Assembly: GCF_009497895.1 (NCBI RefSeq)
Contig: NZ_CP033116.1
Span: 2,108,001 to 2,172,000, forward strand
Origin: Halopseudomonas pelagia
GTDB lineage: Bacteria > Pseudomonadota > Gammaproteobacteria > Pseudomonadales > Pseudomonadaceae
Direction: 5' to 3'
Length of the DNA: 64,000 nt
Under the pieces are notes generated by a model. That model searched no databases and was not told where the DNA came from. It saw only the letters and a list, made by a program, of their open reading frames with translations. A program made the position numbers and the translations under genes. Of the stretch, positions 43,459-53,409 are shown piece by piece (position 1 is the first letter of the stretch; every line of letters starts with the position of its first letter).

Positions 43459-44973
43459 ATGCCATATGCTGCCAGACCATTGTGCTTCCAGTTGGCCCTG
43501 ACCTTGTTGCTCACTGCGCTGGCCGGCTGTGCCGGAATCAATGTTGCTGAGGTTGACCGGGTTGCCGTGAGGGAGAGCCGGGCGTCGATAAAGGCGAGCC
43601 TTCATGACTGCCACGCCGGGTATGACGCTCTGGATGCCATGGCGCGGGACCTCGGCACGGTGGATGCGCGATACCAGCGCGTAGAAGGTCTTGCTCATTT
43701 GCGCACCTCACGGTTTCTCGCCAGTTTTGATGTTGCTGCGCTGTCTGAGGCTGCGTATCAGCGTTGGCTTAAGCATCAGAACTCGCATGCTGTGGAGGGG
43801 CTTTTCATCGAGTGGTTGCGTCTGCCGCCGGCCAGTCAGCAGCAGCTGAGCCACTACTGGCCTGGCGACCAGGCAGCGGTAAAACGTGCACTCAGTGACT
43901 GCGGTGGCGCGCTGGTAGCGCACCAGGCTGAGTTGCCACGCCTGACCGGCATGACCACTGACGGTCAGTATCAGAACTGGAAACGTTGGGCAGGTCTTTA
44001 CCCGTTGGCCGTCATGCCGTTCTATCTGGGCGTGGTAAACGAACACCGGAACCTGCAACAACAACAGCGCGAGTTTGCCAATAATGATACTGAACGGGCA
44101 GGGCAGTGGACGCATTACCTGCAACCGCTACCCACGCCGTCTCCTGCCGAGGCGTTGGAATTATTACGCCAGCAACCATTGGATGAATTGGGCATACCGC
44201 TGTTGGGCTCAGCCATAGAGGAGCAGTTACTTGACGCCTTTATGCCGGCCCTGGCGATCAAGAACACCCATGGCGCAGCTGCCGACAATGACCGACCCGC
44301 GCACTTGATCGCCGACGCTTCCGGAGCCATTCAGCGTGACACGACCCAACCCACGGTTTATACCCATGTCAGCCATGGTCGCTATCAGGGCCAGGTAACC
44401 CTGCAGCTGAATTACAGTGTCTGGTTTGCCGAGCGCAAGGCGGAGCAGGCGCTGGACTTGCTCGCTGGCGAGTTCGACGGCATTACCTGGCGGGTTCATC
44501 TGCTGCCGTCAGGCGCTGTTCTGGGCTACGACAAGATGCATCAGTGCGGTTGCTGGTATCAGTTTTTTCCGGCCGAGGGGCTTGATGCCCAGCCCGCTTT
44601 GCCCCGGACTCAGGAGCCGTTCAATATTGGGCGAACGCTACACCCGGAGCAGCGGCATACTTTATGGCTGGCAGCGAACACGCATCACTTGCTTGGCGTA
44701 CAGGCTGCTAACGCGCCGCGCGCCACGCAGCCTCTGACTGTGCAGCCCTATGCGCAATTAAGAGCGCTGGAAAGCCCGGACGGGCACTATTACAGTCCAT
44801 TCGATGCGCAAGGATTGGTGCCTGAGTCCAGGCGACCCGAGCGCCTGGTATTCTGGCCCATGGGCATTCCCAGCCCAGGCGCGATGCGCATTCACGGCAC
44901 CCACGCTATCGCTTTTATTGGTTACAGGCATTTCGATGATCCCTGGCTACTGGAAGAGCTGGGGCTGGAATAG
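43459..44973 (+). CDS. Large hypothetical lipoprotein
   Basis: 504 residues with a lipoprotein signal (TLLLTALAGC, Cys ~24). No domain is recognised. The N-terminal ~180 residues are helical (DALDAMARDLG, YQRWLKHQN); the C-terminal part is beta-rich with His/Cys clusters (MHQCGCWYQFF). Proteins like this occur unannotated in Pseudomonas. It follows the START-domain gene by 11 bp, so the two may act together, for example in moving or sensing a lipid at the outer membrane. Confidence 0.8.
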   Translation: MPYAARPLCFQLALTLLLTALAGCAGINVAEVDRVAVRESRASIKASLHDCHAGYDALDAMARDLGTVDARYQRVEGLAHLRTSRFLASFDVAALSEAAYQRWLKHQNSHAVEGLFIEWLRLPPASQQQLSHYWPGDQAAVKRALSDCGGALVAHQAELPRLTGMTTDGQYQNWKRWAGLYPLAVMPFYLGVVNEHRNLQQQQREFANNDTERAGQWTHYLQPLPTPSPAEALELLRQQPLDELGIPLLGSAIEEQLLDAFMPALAIKNTHGAAADNDRPAHLIADASGAIQRDTTQPTVYTHVSHGRYQGQVTLQLNYSVWFAERKAEQALDLLAGEFDGITWRVHLLPSGAVLGYDKMHQCGCWYQFFPAEGLDAQPALPRTQEPFNIGRTLHPEQRHTLWLAANTHHLLGVQAANAPRATQPLTVQPYAQLRALESPDGHYYSPFDAQGLVPESRRPERLVFWPMGIPSPGAMRIHGTHAIAFIGYRHFDDPWLLEELGLE

Positions 44974-44986
44974 TTGCCAGCTCCGC

Positions 44987-45688
44987 CTACCATTTTTCAT
45001 GGTAAGGGCGCACCTCAGCGAGGAAAGACCACGCGTCTTTGGGTTGATGAGCCAGGTGAAAGACCTCTGCTGCAATGCTCTTGGGCTGGATGAAAAAGTC
45101 ATCCGCGGCTTCGCTGTGCATCTTGCGCGCCCAAGGCACATCAATGACGGCATCAATTACCAGATAGGCCACATGCACGCCCTTGGGACCCAGGTCTCTG
45201 GCCAGCGACTCGGCGAGAATGCGCTGGGCTGCCTTGGTGGGGGCGAACCCGGCGAAATTAGGCTTGCCGCGCAACGCCGAGGTGTTGCCCGTGACGATGA
45301 TCGAACCTTCACCCGCTTCAATCATGCCGGGTGCAACCATCTGCGCCAGATGCAGCAGGGTCATGGTGTTGATCTCGAAGTTTTTCTGCAGCACAGCCGG
45401 GTCGGTCTCCTGAAAGGATGCGAAAGACCCGCCGACGGCATTATGCACAACCACCTTGGGCGCGCCGATCTTGTCGATCACCTGCTGCAGGGCCTGGGTA
45501 TCGGTCACATCGCAGGGCATGGCGAAAGCGCCGGGCACCTCTGCTTCAAGCTTGGCAAGCCGGTCAACATCACGTGCGATCATTGCGACGCGATAACCGG
45601 CTTCGGCGAAGCGACGAACCAGAGATGTACCCACTCCTTGGCCTACGCCAGTGATCAGCGCCAGAGGCTGTTCGGAAGAATTGTTCAT
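44987..45688 (-). CDS. Short-chain dehydrogenase/reductase
   Basis: 233 residues. Cofactor motif LITGVGQGVGTSL (a TGxGxGxG variant), VHNAVGG in place of the usual NNAG, and a shifted Ser-Tyr region (IIVTGNTSALRGKPNFAGFAPTKAA: the usual YxxxK Tyr is Phe (F-A-P-T-K)). That Tyr to Phe change may reduce or alter activity. It is last of the HxlR-methyltransferase-SDR operon, 24 bp after the methyltransferase. ATG at 45688 follows AAGGAGCAGCAAACTC. Confidence 0.88.
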   Translation of the reverse strand: MNNSSEQPLALITGVGQGVGTSLVRRFAEAGYRVAMIARDVDRLAKLEAEVPGAFAMPCDVTDTQALQQVIDKIGAPKVVVHNAVGGSFASFQETDPAVLQKNFEINTMTLLHLAQMVAPGMIEAGEGSIIVTGNTSALRGKPNFAGFAPTKAAQRILAESLARDLGPKGVHVAYLVIDAVIDVPWARKMHSEAADDFFIQPKSIAAEVFHLAHQPKDAWSFLAEVRPYHEKW

Positions 45689-45712
45689 GAGTTTGCTGCT
45701 CCTTTCCATTGT

Positions 45713-46468
45713 TTACTTGCTGGTGGAATCAAGGGGTTTGCGGAATTTCAGCGTCATCCGGTCGGTTTCGCCGATGGCTTTGTACTTGTCTTCATCACCC
45801 GAGCGCAGGGCAGGGGGGAGGGACCAGGCGCCATGCGGGTGATCTTTGCTGTCTAGCGGGTTGGCGTTGATTTCGCTGGCGCCGTCGAACACGAAACCGG
45901 CACGCTGGGCGATCTCCTTGACGTAGGCTTCGGTGACATAAGCGCTGGTGCGCATGGTCTGCATATCGGCATCGGGCCGGGCGCGGTGCTCCACTATTCC
46001 GAGCACGCCGCCGGGTTTCAGCGCCTGGTAAAACGCAGCGAAATAGTCATCTTCCTGTTCCGCCATGATCCAGTTGTGCACATTACGGAAGGTCAGGGCC
46101 AGATCCACGCTGCCCGGAGGCGCAACGCTGATTTCCTTGGGTGGGTTGATGTGCCGCACCGTGACCTTGCCGAAAATCTCCGGCTGGCGTATTACGCGGC
46201 TTTCATACATTTCCAGCACTTTGGGCATGTATGGCATCAGTCCATCCGGTGAGAAATGCGCGACGTACAAGCGCCCCTTGTCTGCCAGGTAGGGCGCGAG
46301 GATTTCCGTATACCAACCCAGGGCCGGCAGGATTTCCAGTACTGTCATGTCAGGCTGCAAACCGAAGAAATTCAGCGTTTCGACCGGGTGCCGCGCGTCG
46401 TTGCGAGCAATGTTCTGCGCGCTTCTGTGCTTGCCTACGACCAGGGATTCGAGCGTTGTATCTGTCAT
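45713..46468 (-). CDS. Class I SAM-dependent methyltransferase
   Basis: 251 residues with a Rossmann-like domain: MTVLEILPALGWYTEILAPYL replaces the usual GxGxG motif I (EILPALGWY), then GSVDLALTFRNVHNWI and LKPGGVLGIVEHRARPDAD. It resembles predicted methyltransferases of the COG4798 kind. The substrate is unknown. It sits between the HxlR regulator gene (36 bp upstream) and the SDR gene. Confidence 0.87.
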   Translation of the reverse strand: MTDTTLESLVVGKHRSAQNIARNDARHPVETLNFFGLQPDMTVLEILPALGWYTEILAPYLADKGRLYVAHFSPDGLMPYMPKVLEMYESRVIRQPEIFGKVTVRHINPPKEISVAPPGSVDLALTFRNVHNWIMAEQEDDYFAAFYQALKPGGVLGIVEHRARPDADMQTMRTSAYVTEAYVKEIAQRAGFVFDGASEINANPLDSKDHPHGAWSLPPALRSGDEDKYKAIGETDRMTLKFRKPLDSTSK

Positions 46469-46504
46469 CTGTGGCTCCTGAAGAAAGAGTTGAGGGATAG
46501 TCCC

Positions 46505-47008
46505 TCAGGTATCGGACTTGGCCTTGAAAGGGGCCAACATGGCGTGGACATGCGCATCGGCGCCGGGTCCGGGACGCAGCCATATTCTTTCGCGCGGAAC
46601 GACCTTGCCGGTTTTTGCATCGACCAGAGCAAGGCGCAATTCGTTTTCGGTCTCGCGATCAACCAATTCGATAGTCGGCGCACCATAGCCAGAGGCATCC
46701 CAGCGATCCCCCCATTCACGCAGGGCGGTGGTGACTTTCCACAGATCCCGGCCTTTGTCGGTCAGGTGGTATTCATCACGTGGCGGCCGCTCGTTGTAGC
46801 GGGTGCGCTTGACCACACCGTGCTCCTCCAGCGATTGCAGCCGCTTGGACAGGGTGGTGGTGGGGATGCCGCAGCTCTTTCTGAACTCGTCATAGCGCGA
46901 CAGTCCCAGGCCCAGATCGCGCAGCAACAGCAGCGTCCAGCGATCACCGATGATTTCCAGCGCACCCGCTACCGAGCAGCGCATACCCGCAAAGGATTTG
47001 GTTTTCAT
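46505..47008 (-). CDS. HxlR-family transcriptional regulator
   Basis: 167 residues: HxlR winged helix with the conserved N-terminal Cys (GMRCSVAGALEIIGDRWTLLLLRDLGLGLSRYDEF), typical RLQSLEEHGVVKRTRY and YHLTDKGRDL. The Cys may sense electrophiles or redox change, as in related HxlR proteins. The protein is longer than average owing to a C-terminal ~50-residue tail. It starts the operon with the methyltransferase and SDR genes and likely controls it. Confidence 0.92.
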   Translation of the reverse strand: MKTKSFAGMRCSVAGALEIIGDRWTLLLLRDLGLGLSRYDEFRKSCGIPTTTLSKRLQSLEEHGVVKRTRYNERPPRDEYHLTDKGRDLWKVTTALREWGDRWDASGYGAPTIELVDRETENELRLALVDAKTGKVVPRERIWLRPGPGADAHVHAMLAPFKAKSDT

Positions 47009-47252
47009 TTGAGATTCTCTTGGTTACTCTTATTATGAGAGTTACAAGTTCTTTTGCGTCTGTCAAGCCGATGAGAGCTGCTGTCCGTGATAGGCGACCG
47101 GTGGACGATACTGATACTGCGTGACTGTTTTTGCGGGTCAGGCGCTTTGAATATTTCCAGAGAAACCTGGTAATAGCACGTCCGGTCTTGGCGGATCGCC
47201 TGCAAATCGGCCCCGCTTTAGCCTAGAGCAACGACTGTTGAACCAAGTGCAG

Positions 47253-47286
47253 AGCCAACCCCGGTTGGCTTTCTGGTTGTTGTTTT
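47253..47286 (+). terminator. Hairpin with T-rich tail upstream of the MscS-type gene
   Basis: AGCCAACC-CC-GGTTGGCT (47253-47270) followed by TTCTGGTTGTTGTTTTT. It looks like a plus-strand terminator, yet no plus-strand gene ends nearby; it lies about 60 bp before the channel gene. It may end readthrough or act as a leader hairpin. Confidence 0.45.
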
Positions 47287-47330
47287 TCCGTTACACTGCG
47301 GTGGTTTGATTTAAACAGGCCCTGCTATCC

Positions 47331-50048
47331 ATGACTGAACGACGGTTTCCCTCCACTTGCTGGCTCCTTTTCACCAGTCTCATTCTGAGTTGTCTGTTGG
47401 TGTCGCCCGCCATGGCGTCGGTTACCGATTTGTTGAATGCGGCCACCAGCGGGGGGCAGGAGGAGAGTGCCAGCGAAGCATCCGATGACCAGAAGGAATC
47501 CGAAGAGTCGGCAGAGGAACCCCCGCCTGAGCCGTCCGCCAATCCGGTCCAGCCCATATTGGAGGCGGAGCCAGATCAGTTTTTGGAGAGTGATTTTTCG
47601 ACGTCAGAGTCAGGTGATGCTCCCCAGCAAATTCAGATTCTGCGTGAGTCACTGAGTAACCGTCAGGCTGCATTGGACGGCAGCCGCCGGCGGCTGGCTC
47701 ATGCCCAAACTCTGCTGGAACGACTGGATAACGAGTACCGCAGTTTCGAGTTGCGGCTTGAGAAGGCAGGGCTGAACCTGACCGTGGACTATGCCCGTCT
47801 ACTACGCCAACGGCTGGATCGGCTCAATAGCCAGACCATTGCTGTCGAGCTGACCGATGGCATCAGCGGCCGATTGTCAGCCGCCCGTGAAGAGCAGCTG
47901 CGTCTAGAGGAGTATGAGGCCCTCAGCGATAACGATGCCCAGGAGGATTCTTCACAGGTACGCCAGGAGCTGATTACTCAGCTTCACGGTGTCGTCACAG
48001 AACACATCGATGTTCTCAACGAGTATTACAACACCGTGACCGAGCTACGGACACGTTTCGACGCCTACCAGGAGCTGCTTCAACAACGCCTGTTCTGGCT
48101 TCCCAGCACCGAGCGGGTGGGTCCTGAGACCGTCATGGATTTGTATCAGGGCAGCATTTGGTTTGTATCGAATTTTCATCTGGAGCCCGTCACGGACGCC
48201 CTGCGTCATTCCTTTGCCGAAAGAACCATTCGAATACTGGTGGTGCTGGCCGCGCTGATAGTCCTGTTGGCGCGGCGCCGAGTCTTGCGGCAGAAGTTGG
48301 TGGATTGCGGGAAAGACGTCGGCAATGTGGGTCGTGATCGCATGGCCGCCACTTTCACCGCAGGGGGTGTGAGTCTTATCCTCGCATTACCAGGGGTCCT
48401 GGTACTCTTGCTCGCAGCACTGATGCTCAAGGAAGGCAACAGCTTCTTCTCTGCCTTATCCTCCGGTTTTAGCTCGGCCGCCTTTGTCACATTGCTCCTG
48501 GAGTCGCTGCGCTCGGTAGCCCGTAGGGACGGGTTAGGTGAGCGTCACTTCAAATGGAATGGTCCGTCGCTGGCGGCTATTCGGCGTCAAATTCCGATAC
48601 TGTTAGCGGTGCTTACTCCGGTAGTGATCGTACTGCCAACAATGGACGCGCAGGAGGGAGGCGCTTTCGATGACAGCCTTGGGCGATTGCTGTTCATAAC
48701 CACTTCGGTGGCAATGGCCTGGTTCGCTTGGCGGGTGACGAGGGCTGTACTGCACGCTGCGCTCCACCGCAAATTCCTGAAAAGCGCACAAGTGCTTGCC
48801 GTCGCTACGCCCTTGGCGCTCGCCGTAGCAGCCCTCGGGGGCTATTACTATACGGCGGTCCAGTTGCAGGGGCTGATGTTCATCAGCATCTGCTGGGTAG
48901 CCTTCGTCATTTTGCTGTACTACCTGTGTCTTCGCGGCTTGTCCGTGCGCGAGCGACGCATGACCCTCAAGCGGCTGCGGGAACAACGCATTGCCGAACG
49001 CAAGATGGCTGAAGCCCGTGAAGCTGCGGAGAATTCTGGCGAGGGCGTCCCCGTGGCTTTCGATATGCCCGAAATGGACCTGGAAGACATCAGTCAGCAA
49101 AGTAAATCACTGATACGCATACTGGCCGTGACCCTTGCGCTTTATGTGCTGTGGGGCTTCTGGGCCGACGTCATTCCCGCTCTACAGATATTCGATAACA
49201 TCACGCTGTGGAGCATCGGTGGCGAAGCGGAGGGCGAGACTTCAGTGGCCATCACCCTGGGTGATCTGATGTTGGCATTGCTGGCCGGCGTTGGCACTCT
49301 GCTGGCCGTTCGCAACCTGCCGGGTACCCTGGAGGTGATGGTGTTGAGTCGGGTCAATCTGGAGCCTGGCTCTGGGTACGCGATCACGACACTGGTTACC
49401 TACGTCATTGTGTTTATTGGTGTGATCACGGCACTGGCCGTTATCGGCGTGCAGTGGTCCGAGCTGCAGTGGCTGATCGCTGCCCTGGGCGTGGGTTTGG
49501 GGTTCGGGTTGCAGGAGATTGTTGCCAACTTTGTTTCCGGCATTATCCTGCTGTTCGAACGGCCCATTCGTGTGGGCGACACGGTAACTATCGGCGGAAC
49601 AACTGGCACTGTGTCCCGTATCCGCATTCGTGCTACCACTCTGGTGGATTGGGATCGCAAGGAGCAGATTATTCCCAACAAGACCTTTGTGACCCAGGAT
49701 CTGACCAACTGGACACTGACCGATCCGATAACCCGCGTGATCATTCAAGTGATGGCGGCGTACGGCTCGGATGTGGACAAGGTTCGGGATCTGCTGCAGG
49801 AAGTAGCGGAAAATAACGAAAGGGTTCTGAACGACCCGGCCCCGGCAGTCTTTTGCGTGGGCCTGGGGGAGCGCGGAATCAATTTCGAAGTACGGGTATT
49901 CGTGCAAGACCTTCTGGACTTCATGCCGCTGTCACATGAGTTGCATTCGGCGGTCACCCGCGCGTTCAAAGAAGCCGAGATGGAAATTCCCTTTCCTCAG
50001 CAGGATATTCATATTCGCAGTGTGCCCATGCCCAAGAGCGTGTCCTGA
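47331..50048 (+). CDS. Large MscS-family mechanosensitive channel (MscK-like)
   Basis: 905 residues. A signal peptide (to about MASV, residue ~30) is followed by an acidic low-complexity stretch, a helical coiled region (~100-270) expected in the periplasm, several membrane helices from ~300 to 690, and the C-terminal MscS core (~700-900). The pore helix is seen at WLIAALGVGLGFGLQEIVANFVSGIILLFERP and the beta domain at IRVGDTVTIGGTTGTVSRIRIRATTLVDWDRKEQIIPNK. It should release solutes during osmotic downshock. Length lies between small MscS and full MscK/MscM. Confidence 0.92.
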   Translation: MTERRFPSTCWLLFTSLILSCLLVSPAMASVTDLLNAATSGGQEESASEASDDQKESEESAEEPPPEPSANPVQPILEAEPDQFLESDFSTSESGDAPQQIQILRESLSNRQAALDGSRRRLAHAQTLLERLDNEYRSFELRLEKAGLNLTVDYARLLRQRLDRLNSQTIAVELTDGISGRLSAAREEQLRLEEYEALSDNDAQEDSSQVRQELITQLHGVVTEHIDVLNEYYNTVTELRTRFDAYQELLQQRLFWLPSTERVGPETVMDLYQGSIWFVSNFHLEPVTDALRHSFAERTIRILVVLAALIVLLARRRVLRQKLVDCGKDVGNVGRDRMAATFTAGGVSLILALPGVLVLLLAALMLKEGNSFFSALSSGFSSAAFVTLLLESLRSVARRDGLGERHFKWNGPSLAAIRRQIPILLAVLTPVVIVLPTMDAQEGGAFDDSLGRLLFITTSVAMAWFAWRVTRAVLHAALHRKFLKSAQVLAVATPLALAVAALGGYYYTAVQLQGLMFISICWVAFVILLYYLCLRGLSVRERRMTLKRLREQRIAERKMAEAREAAENSGEGVPVAFDMPEMDLEDISQQSKSLIRILAVTLALYVLWGFWADVIPALQIFDNITLWSIGGEAEGETSVAITLGDLMLALLAGVGTLLAVRNLPGTLEVMVLSRVNLEPGSGYAITTLVTYVIVFIGVITALAVIGVQWSELQWLIAALGVGLGFGLQEIVANFVSGIILLFERPIRVGDTVTIGGTTGTVSRIRIRATTLVDWDRKEQIIPNKTFVTQDLTNWTLTDPITRVIIQVMAAYGSDVDKVRDLLQEVAENNERVLNDPAPAVFCVGLGERGINFEVRVFVQDLLDFMPLSHELHSAVTRAFKEAEMEIPFPQQDIHIRSVPMPKSVS

Positions 50049-50284
50049 AGCAAGAGCGGCCGCAGTCCTTCAATGCTGTTCAGCCAGCCAGACTGCCGTT
50101 GCCACCTAGCTCCACCACCACGGACATTTCCTGACTCAATGGGCCAGGAACTACTGAAAAAGCCTGCTGGTCCATTGTGGCAGACAGCCAAGGGTGTCTT
50201 CGCGGCCAAGCAGATGAGTGCTGATGCGTGAATCATGCCGACGGCGCCCGCTGTACCAACCTATTCGACCCCGTAGGAGCGACC

Positions 50285-51661
50285 ATGTCGACCATCACTA
50301 CTGTTAACCCCGCCACTGAAGAACAACTCCACACCTACGATGTCATGTCCGAAGAGGAAGCCACTGAGCGTTTGGAAGCTTGTCATGCTGCTTTTCTGGA
50401 ATGGCGTGAACTGACTCCCCAGGACCGGGCGCCTTACTTGGCGAAGATCGCGCAAAAGCTGCGTGAGCATGCGGATGAGCTGGCTGCATTGATGACCAGT
50501 GAAACCGGTAAGCTGCTAAAGGACGGCCGCGTTGAAGTCGAACTCTGTGCGGCCCTGTTCGAATACAGCGCCAAGAACGGCCCCGAGTTGCTGGCCGATG
50601 AAGAGCGTAAGCAGGGGCTTAGCGGCAAGCGTGGCATCGTCAGCTATCAGCCCATTGGGGTGATCTATTCGATTCAGCCCTGGAATTTTCCCTGCTACCA
50701 GGTGGTTCGAGTGCTGGCCGCCAACCTGATGGCGGGTAATGGCTGTTTGCTCAAGCATGCCAGCATCTGCACCGGATCAGGCTTGCGCCTGCGGGAAATT
50801 TGCATTGAAGCGGGACTGCCCGAGAATCTGTTTCAAGTCGTGGTGATCGGCCATGACACCAGCGACAAGCTGATCGCCCACCCCAAGGTCCGTGGCGTTA
50901 CGATGACCGGCAGCGACGGAGCAGGGCGGCACATTGGCGCGACGGCAGCCAAAGCGCTGAAGAAGACGGTACTTGAACTGGGATCCAACGACGCCTATCT
51001 GGTACTTGAAGATGCCGACATTGAAACGGCGGTGAAATATTCAGTGATGGGGCGGCTATACAACAATGGCGAGACCTGCGTCTCTGCCAAGCGGTTCATC
51101 GTCACGGAAAAAGTCTATGACGCCTTTGTTGAAGCATTCGTGGCTCAGATGAAAGCCATTACCATGGGCGACCCCACGAGCAAGGACACACAGCTGGGTC
51201 CGCTTTCCAGCCAGGACCAGTTCGATACGGTCAAAGAACAAGTGGAGAGCAGCGTCGCAAAGGGTGCGAAAGTCCTCTGCGGTGGTGAGGTGCCGGATCG
51301 CAAGGGTGCTTATTATCCTGCCACCGTGTTGACGGAAGTCACTCCCGGAATGCCGGCCTATGACGATGAAATCTTCGGGCCTGTTGCGGCAGTCATCCGC
51401 GCCAAAGATGACGAGGATGCCATGCGACTGGCGAACGATAGTCGCTACGGTCTGGGTGGCGGGATCTTCTGCAAGGATGAGGAACGCGCCATCAAGCTGG
51501 CCCGTGATCACTTCGAGACGGGCATGATTCGTATCAACTCATTCGGTGCTGCTGATCCGAATATGCCATTTGGCGGAGTCAAGGATTCCGGGTACGGACG
51601 CGAACACGGCGGCTTCGGCATGAAAGAGTTCGTCAACGTAAAGGCGATTTTCCTGCCATGA
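50285..51661 (+). CDS. NAD(P)-dependent succinate-semialdehyde dehydrogenase
   Basis: 458 residues, class 3-like aldehyde dehydrogenase of the YneI/Sad type. Cofactor and active site motifs: QPWNFPCYQ, LKHAS, MTGSDGAGRHIG, catalytic Glu in LELGSNDAYLV, catalytic Cys in NNGETCVSAKRFIV. It oxidises succinate semialdehyde (or a close aldehyde) to succinate, linking GABA or polyamine breakdown to the TCA cycle. The ATG at 50285 follows TAGGAGCGACC; the frame is open to 50228. It stands alone, with no gabT or gabP beside it. Confidence 0.9.
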   Translation: MSTITTVNPATEEQLHTYDVMSEEEATERLEACHAAFLEWRELTPQDRAPYLAKIAQKLREHADELAALMTSETGKLLKDGRVEVELCAALFEYSAKNGPELLADEERKQGLSGKRGIVSYQPIGVIYSIQPWNFPCYQVVRVLAANLMAGNGCLLKHASICTGSGLRLREICIEAGLPENLFQVVVIGHDTSDKLIAHPKVRGVTMTGSDGAGRHIGATAAKALKKTVLELGSNDAYLVLEDADIETAVKYSVMGRLYNNGETCVSAKRFIVTEKVYDAFVEAFVAQMKAITMGDPTSKDTQLGPLSSQDQFDTVKEQVESSVAKGAKVLCGGEVPDRKGAYYPATVLTEVTPGMPAYDDEIFGPVAAVIRAKDDEDAMRLANDSRYGLGGGIFCKDEERAIKLARDHFETGMIRINSFGAADPNMPFGGVKDSGYGREHGGFGMKEFVNVKAIFLP

Positions 51662-51692
51662 ATACACGGGTAGCCACCTGGTGAGCGAGCAC

Positions 51693-52208
51693 ATGAAAAC
51701 TGAAGGCCCCTCAGCAGAGTCACTGACTGATATCTACCAGGCACGTCCGGGCGAGCCATCGCCCTGGACCGCCATCACCGATCAGGTCATGGGCGGCGTT
51801 TCCACCGCTGAAGTGATGCAGGATGGGCGCTATGGCTCGGCCTGTACCTGTCTGACAGGCCGCACCAGCCTGGAGAACAACGGCGGCTTTGTGCAGATGA
51901 AGCTTGAGATTGAGCCAGCTTGGCCGTGTGCTGAGTACGCGGGCTTCTTTATCGAGCTTTGCGGCCCAGCACACGACTACAACCTGAACGTCAAAACCAC
52001 GCAGCTGGACAAGCCCTGGCAATCCTTTCGCTGCACCTTGCCGGTCGAGCCAGAATGGACGCGCTTTGTTGTGCCCTATGCGCAATTGAGCCCGCACCGC
52101 ACAGATGCCGAGCTTGACCCGGCGAAGATCCGCAGCGTGGCTGTTATCGCGATTGGCGAGGCATTTGATGTGGATGTATGTGTTCGGCGGTTCGGGTTTT
52201 TTAAGTAG
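51693..52208 (+). CDS. CIA30 (NDUFAF1-like) family protein
   Basis: 171 residues (or 175 from a GTG at 51681) of the CIA30 jelly-roll family: WTAITDQVMGGVSTAEV, TCLTGRTSLENNGGFVQMKLEI, YNLNVKTTQLDKPWQSFRC and a final IRSVAVIAIGEAFDVDVCVRRFGF. Eukaryotic members help assemble complex I; bacterial ones are unassigned and probably bind carbohydrate. It is 31 bp after the dehydrogenase gene and could be co-transcribed. Confidence 0.85.
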   Translation: MKTEGPSAESLTDIYQARPGEPSPWTAITDQVMGGVSTAEVMQDGRYGSACTCLTGRTSLENNGGFVQMKLEIEPAWPCAEYAGFFIELCGPAHDYNLNVKTTQLDKPWQSFRCTLPVEPEWTRFVVPYAQLSPHRTDAELDPAKIRSVAVIAIGEAFDVDVCVRRFGFFK

Positions 52209-52263
52209 TAAATCGGACACCAGCGGAGAACGGCTTTTGTTTCTGCCTCAACTGATCCGCCTC

Positions 52264-53160
52264 TCAGCGCGTAGAGCTGTCAGAGGCGGACCGCGCGGAA
52301 TTGGAATAGGCACTCAATGCCGTCACTGTCACCAGTATTAGCCCCATCCCCAGCATCTGTGTAGCCGCCAGGTCTTCATTCAGCACGGCGAAGCCGAACA
52401 GCGTGGCGGTTACCGGTTCTACCATCGCCACAATGGAAGCCACGGTCGGAGAAGTGCGACCCAGGCCGATGACATAAAGAGTGAACGACAACCCCGCACC
52501 GAACACGCCGAGTGCTACGAACAGCGGCCAATCCGATGTGCCTAAGGCCGCCGTCTTCTGGCCGGTATCGCCCAGCCAGATGAGTATGGCCACAAGTACC
52601 GCGAAGGCTACGGATAAAATGGTTTGCGGGCGGCCGTGGGGGCTCGCGTACTTGAAAGCAAAAATGAACATGGCGTAGGACACGCCAGCAAGCAGGCCGG
52701 CGGCCACACCGATTGCCGTGAGATCGCTGGCACCGATGTCGTAAATCTGGGTAAGCAGCATGACGCCGACAATCACTACCGCGATCGCGCCCCACTTGAA
52801 CGGCGTCGGGCGTTCCAGATTCAGAGCAAATGACACGAGATACACAAAAACTGGTGCGCAGTACATCAGCGTAGCGGCTACTGCAACGCTGCCGTGCTCG
52901 ATGCTCAGGAAATAAAACGAGAAGTTGCCTGCTACACCGAGGCCGCCAACCACTGACCAGAACCAGAGCTTGCGGCTTGCAAGTCCGCTTTTGTCTGGGC
53001 GCAGCACCAACCAGACCAGGACGCAGAACAGTCCGATTGCGCCCCGGTAGAATGACACGACAGACGCGTCCCAGCCTTCGCCCATGAGGATAGCGCCAAT
53101 CCCGCCCGACAATCCCCAGAACAGAGCCGCCAACGCCACAAAAGCTGTACCTGCACCCAT
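52264..53160 (-). CDS. DMT-superfamily (EamA) transporter
   Basis: 298 residues with two EamA domains, ten helices (ALAALFWGLSGGIGAILMGE, ALMYCAPVFVYLVSF-like centre, ASIVAMVEPVTATLFGFAVLNED). It probably exports a metabolite. It converges on the CIA30 gene, with 55 bp between. Confidence 0.9.
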   Translation of the reverse strand: MGAGTAFVALAALFWGLSGGIGAILMGEGWDASVVSFYRGAIGLFCVLVWLVLRPDKSGLASRKLWFWSVVGGLGVAGNFSFYFLSIEHGSVAVAATLMYCAPVFVYLVSFALNLERPTPFKWGAIAVVIVGVMLLTQIYDIGASDLTAIGVAAGLLAGVSYAMFIFAFKYASPHGRPQTILSVAFAVLVAILIWLGDTGQKTAALGTSDWPLFVALGVFGAGLSFTLYVIGLGRTSPTVASIVAMVEPVTATLFGFAVLNEDLAATQMLGMGLILVTVTALSAYSNSARSASDSSTR

Positions 53161-53409
53161 TATTTCATCTCGCGTTTCTACGTGGATTAAAGTTCGTTAG
53201 GGTGGGTTAGAGTCGGTGTGTTGCATTTTGTTGCGAGTCTTTTCAAGACGGTCTGCGGGGATGCATGCAGGAAGAAAAGGGTGTTGACCAGCAAAGTGTC
53301 CGCGACTAGAGCGTTATAGCCGCCTAGCGCAGGCAGTGGTGCCTGTGCCTGCGACGCGTTTGCCTATTGCGGTAAGTATTGTAGGCAACTCGGTGGAGCT
53401 AGGGGCTGG

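Noticed and set aside
50139..50231. A 30-residue plus-strand frame ahead of the dehydrogenase gene.
   Set aside because: It is too short, lacks a ribosome binding site, and has no known motif.
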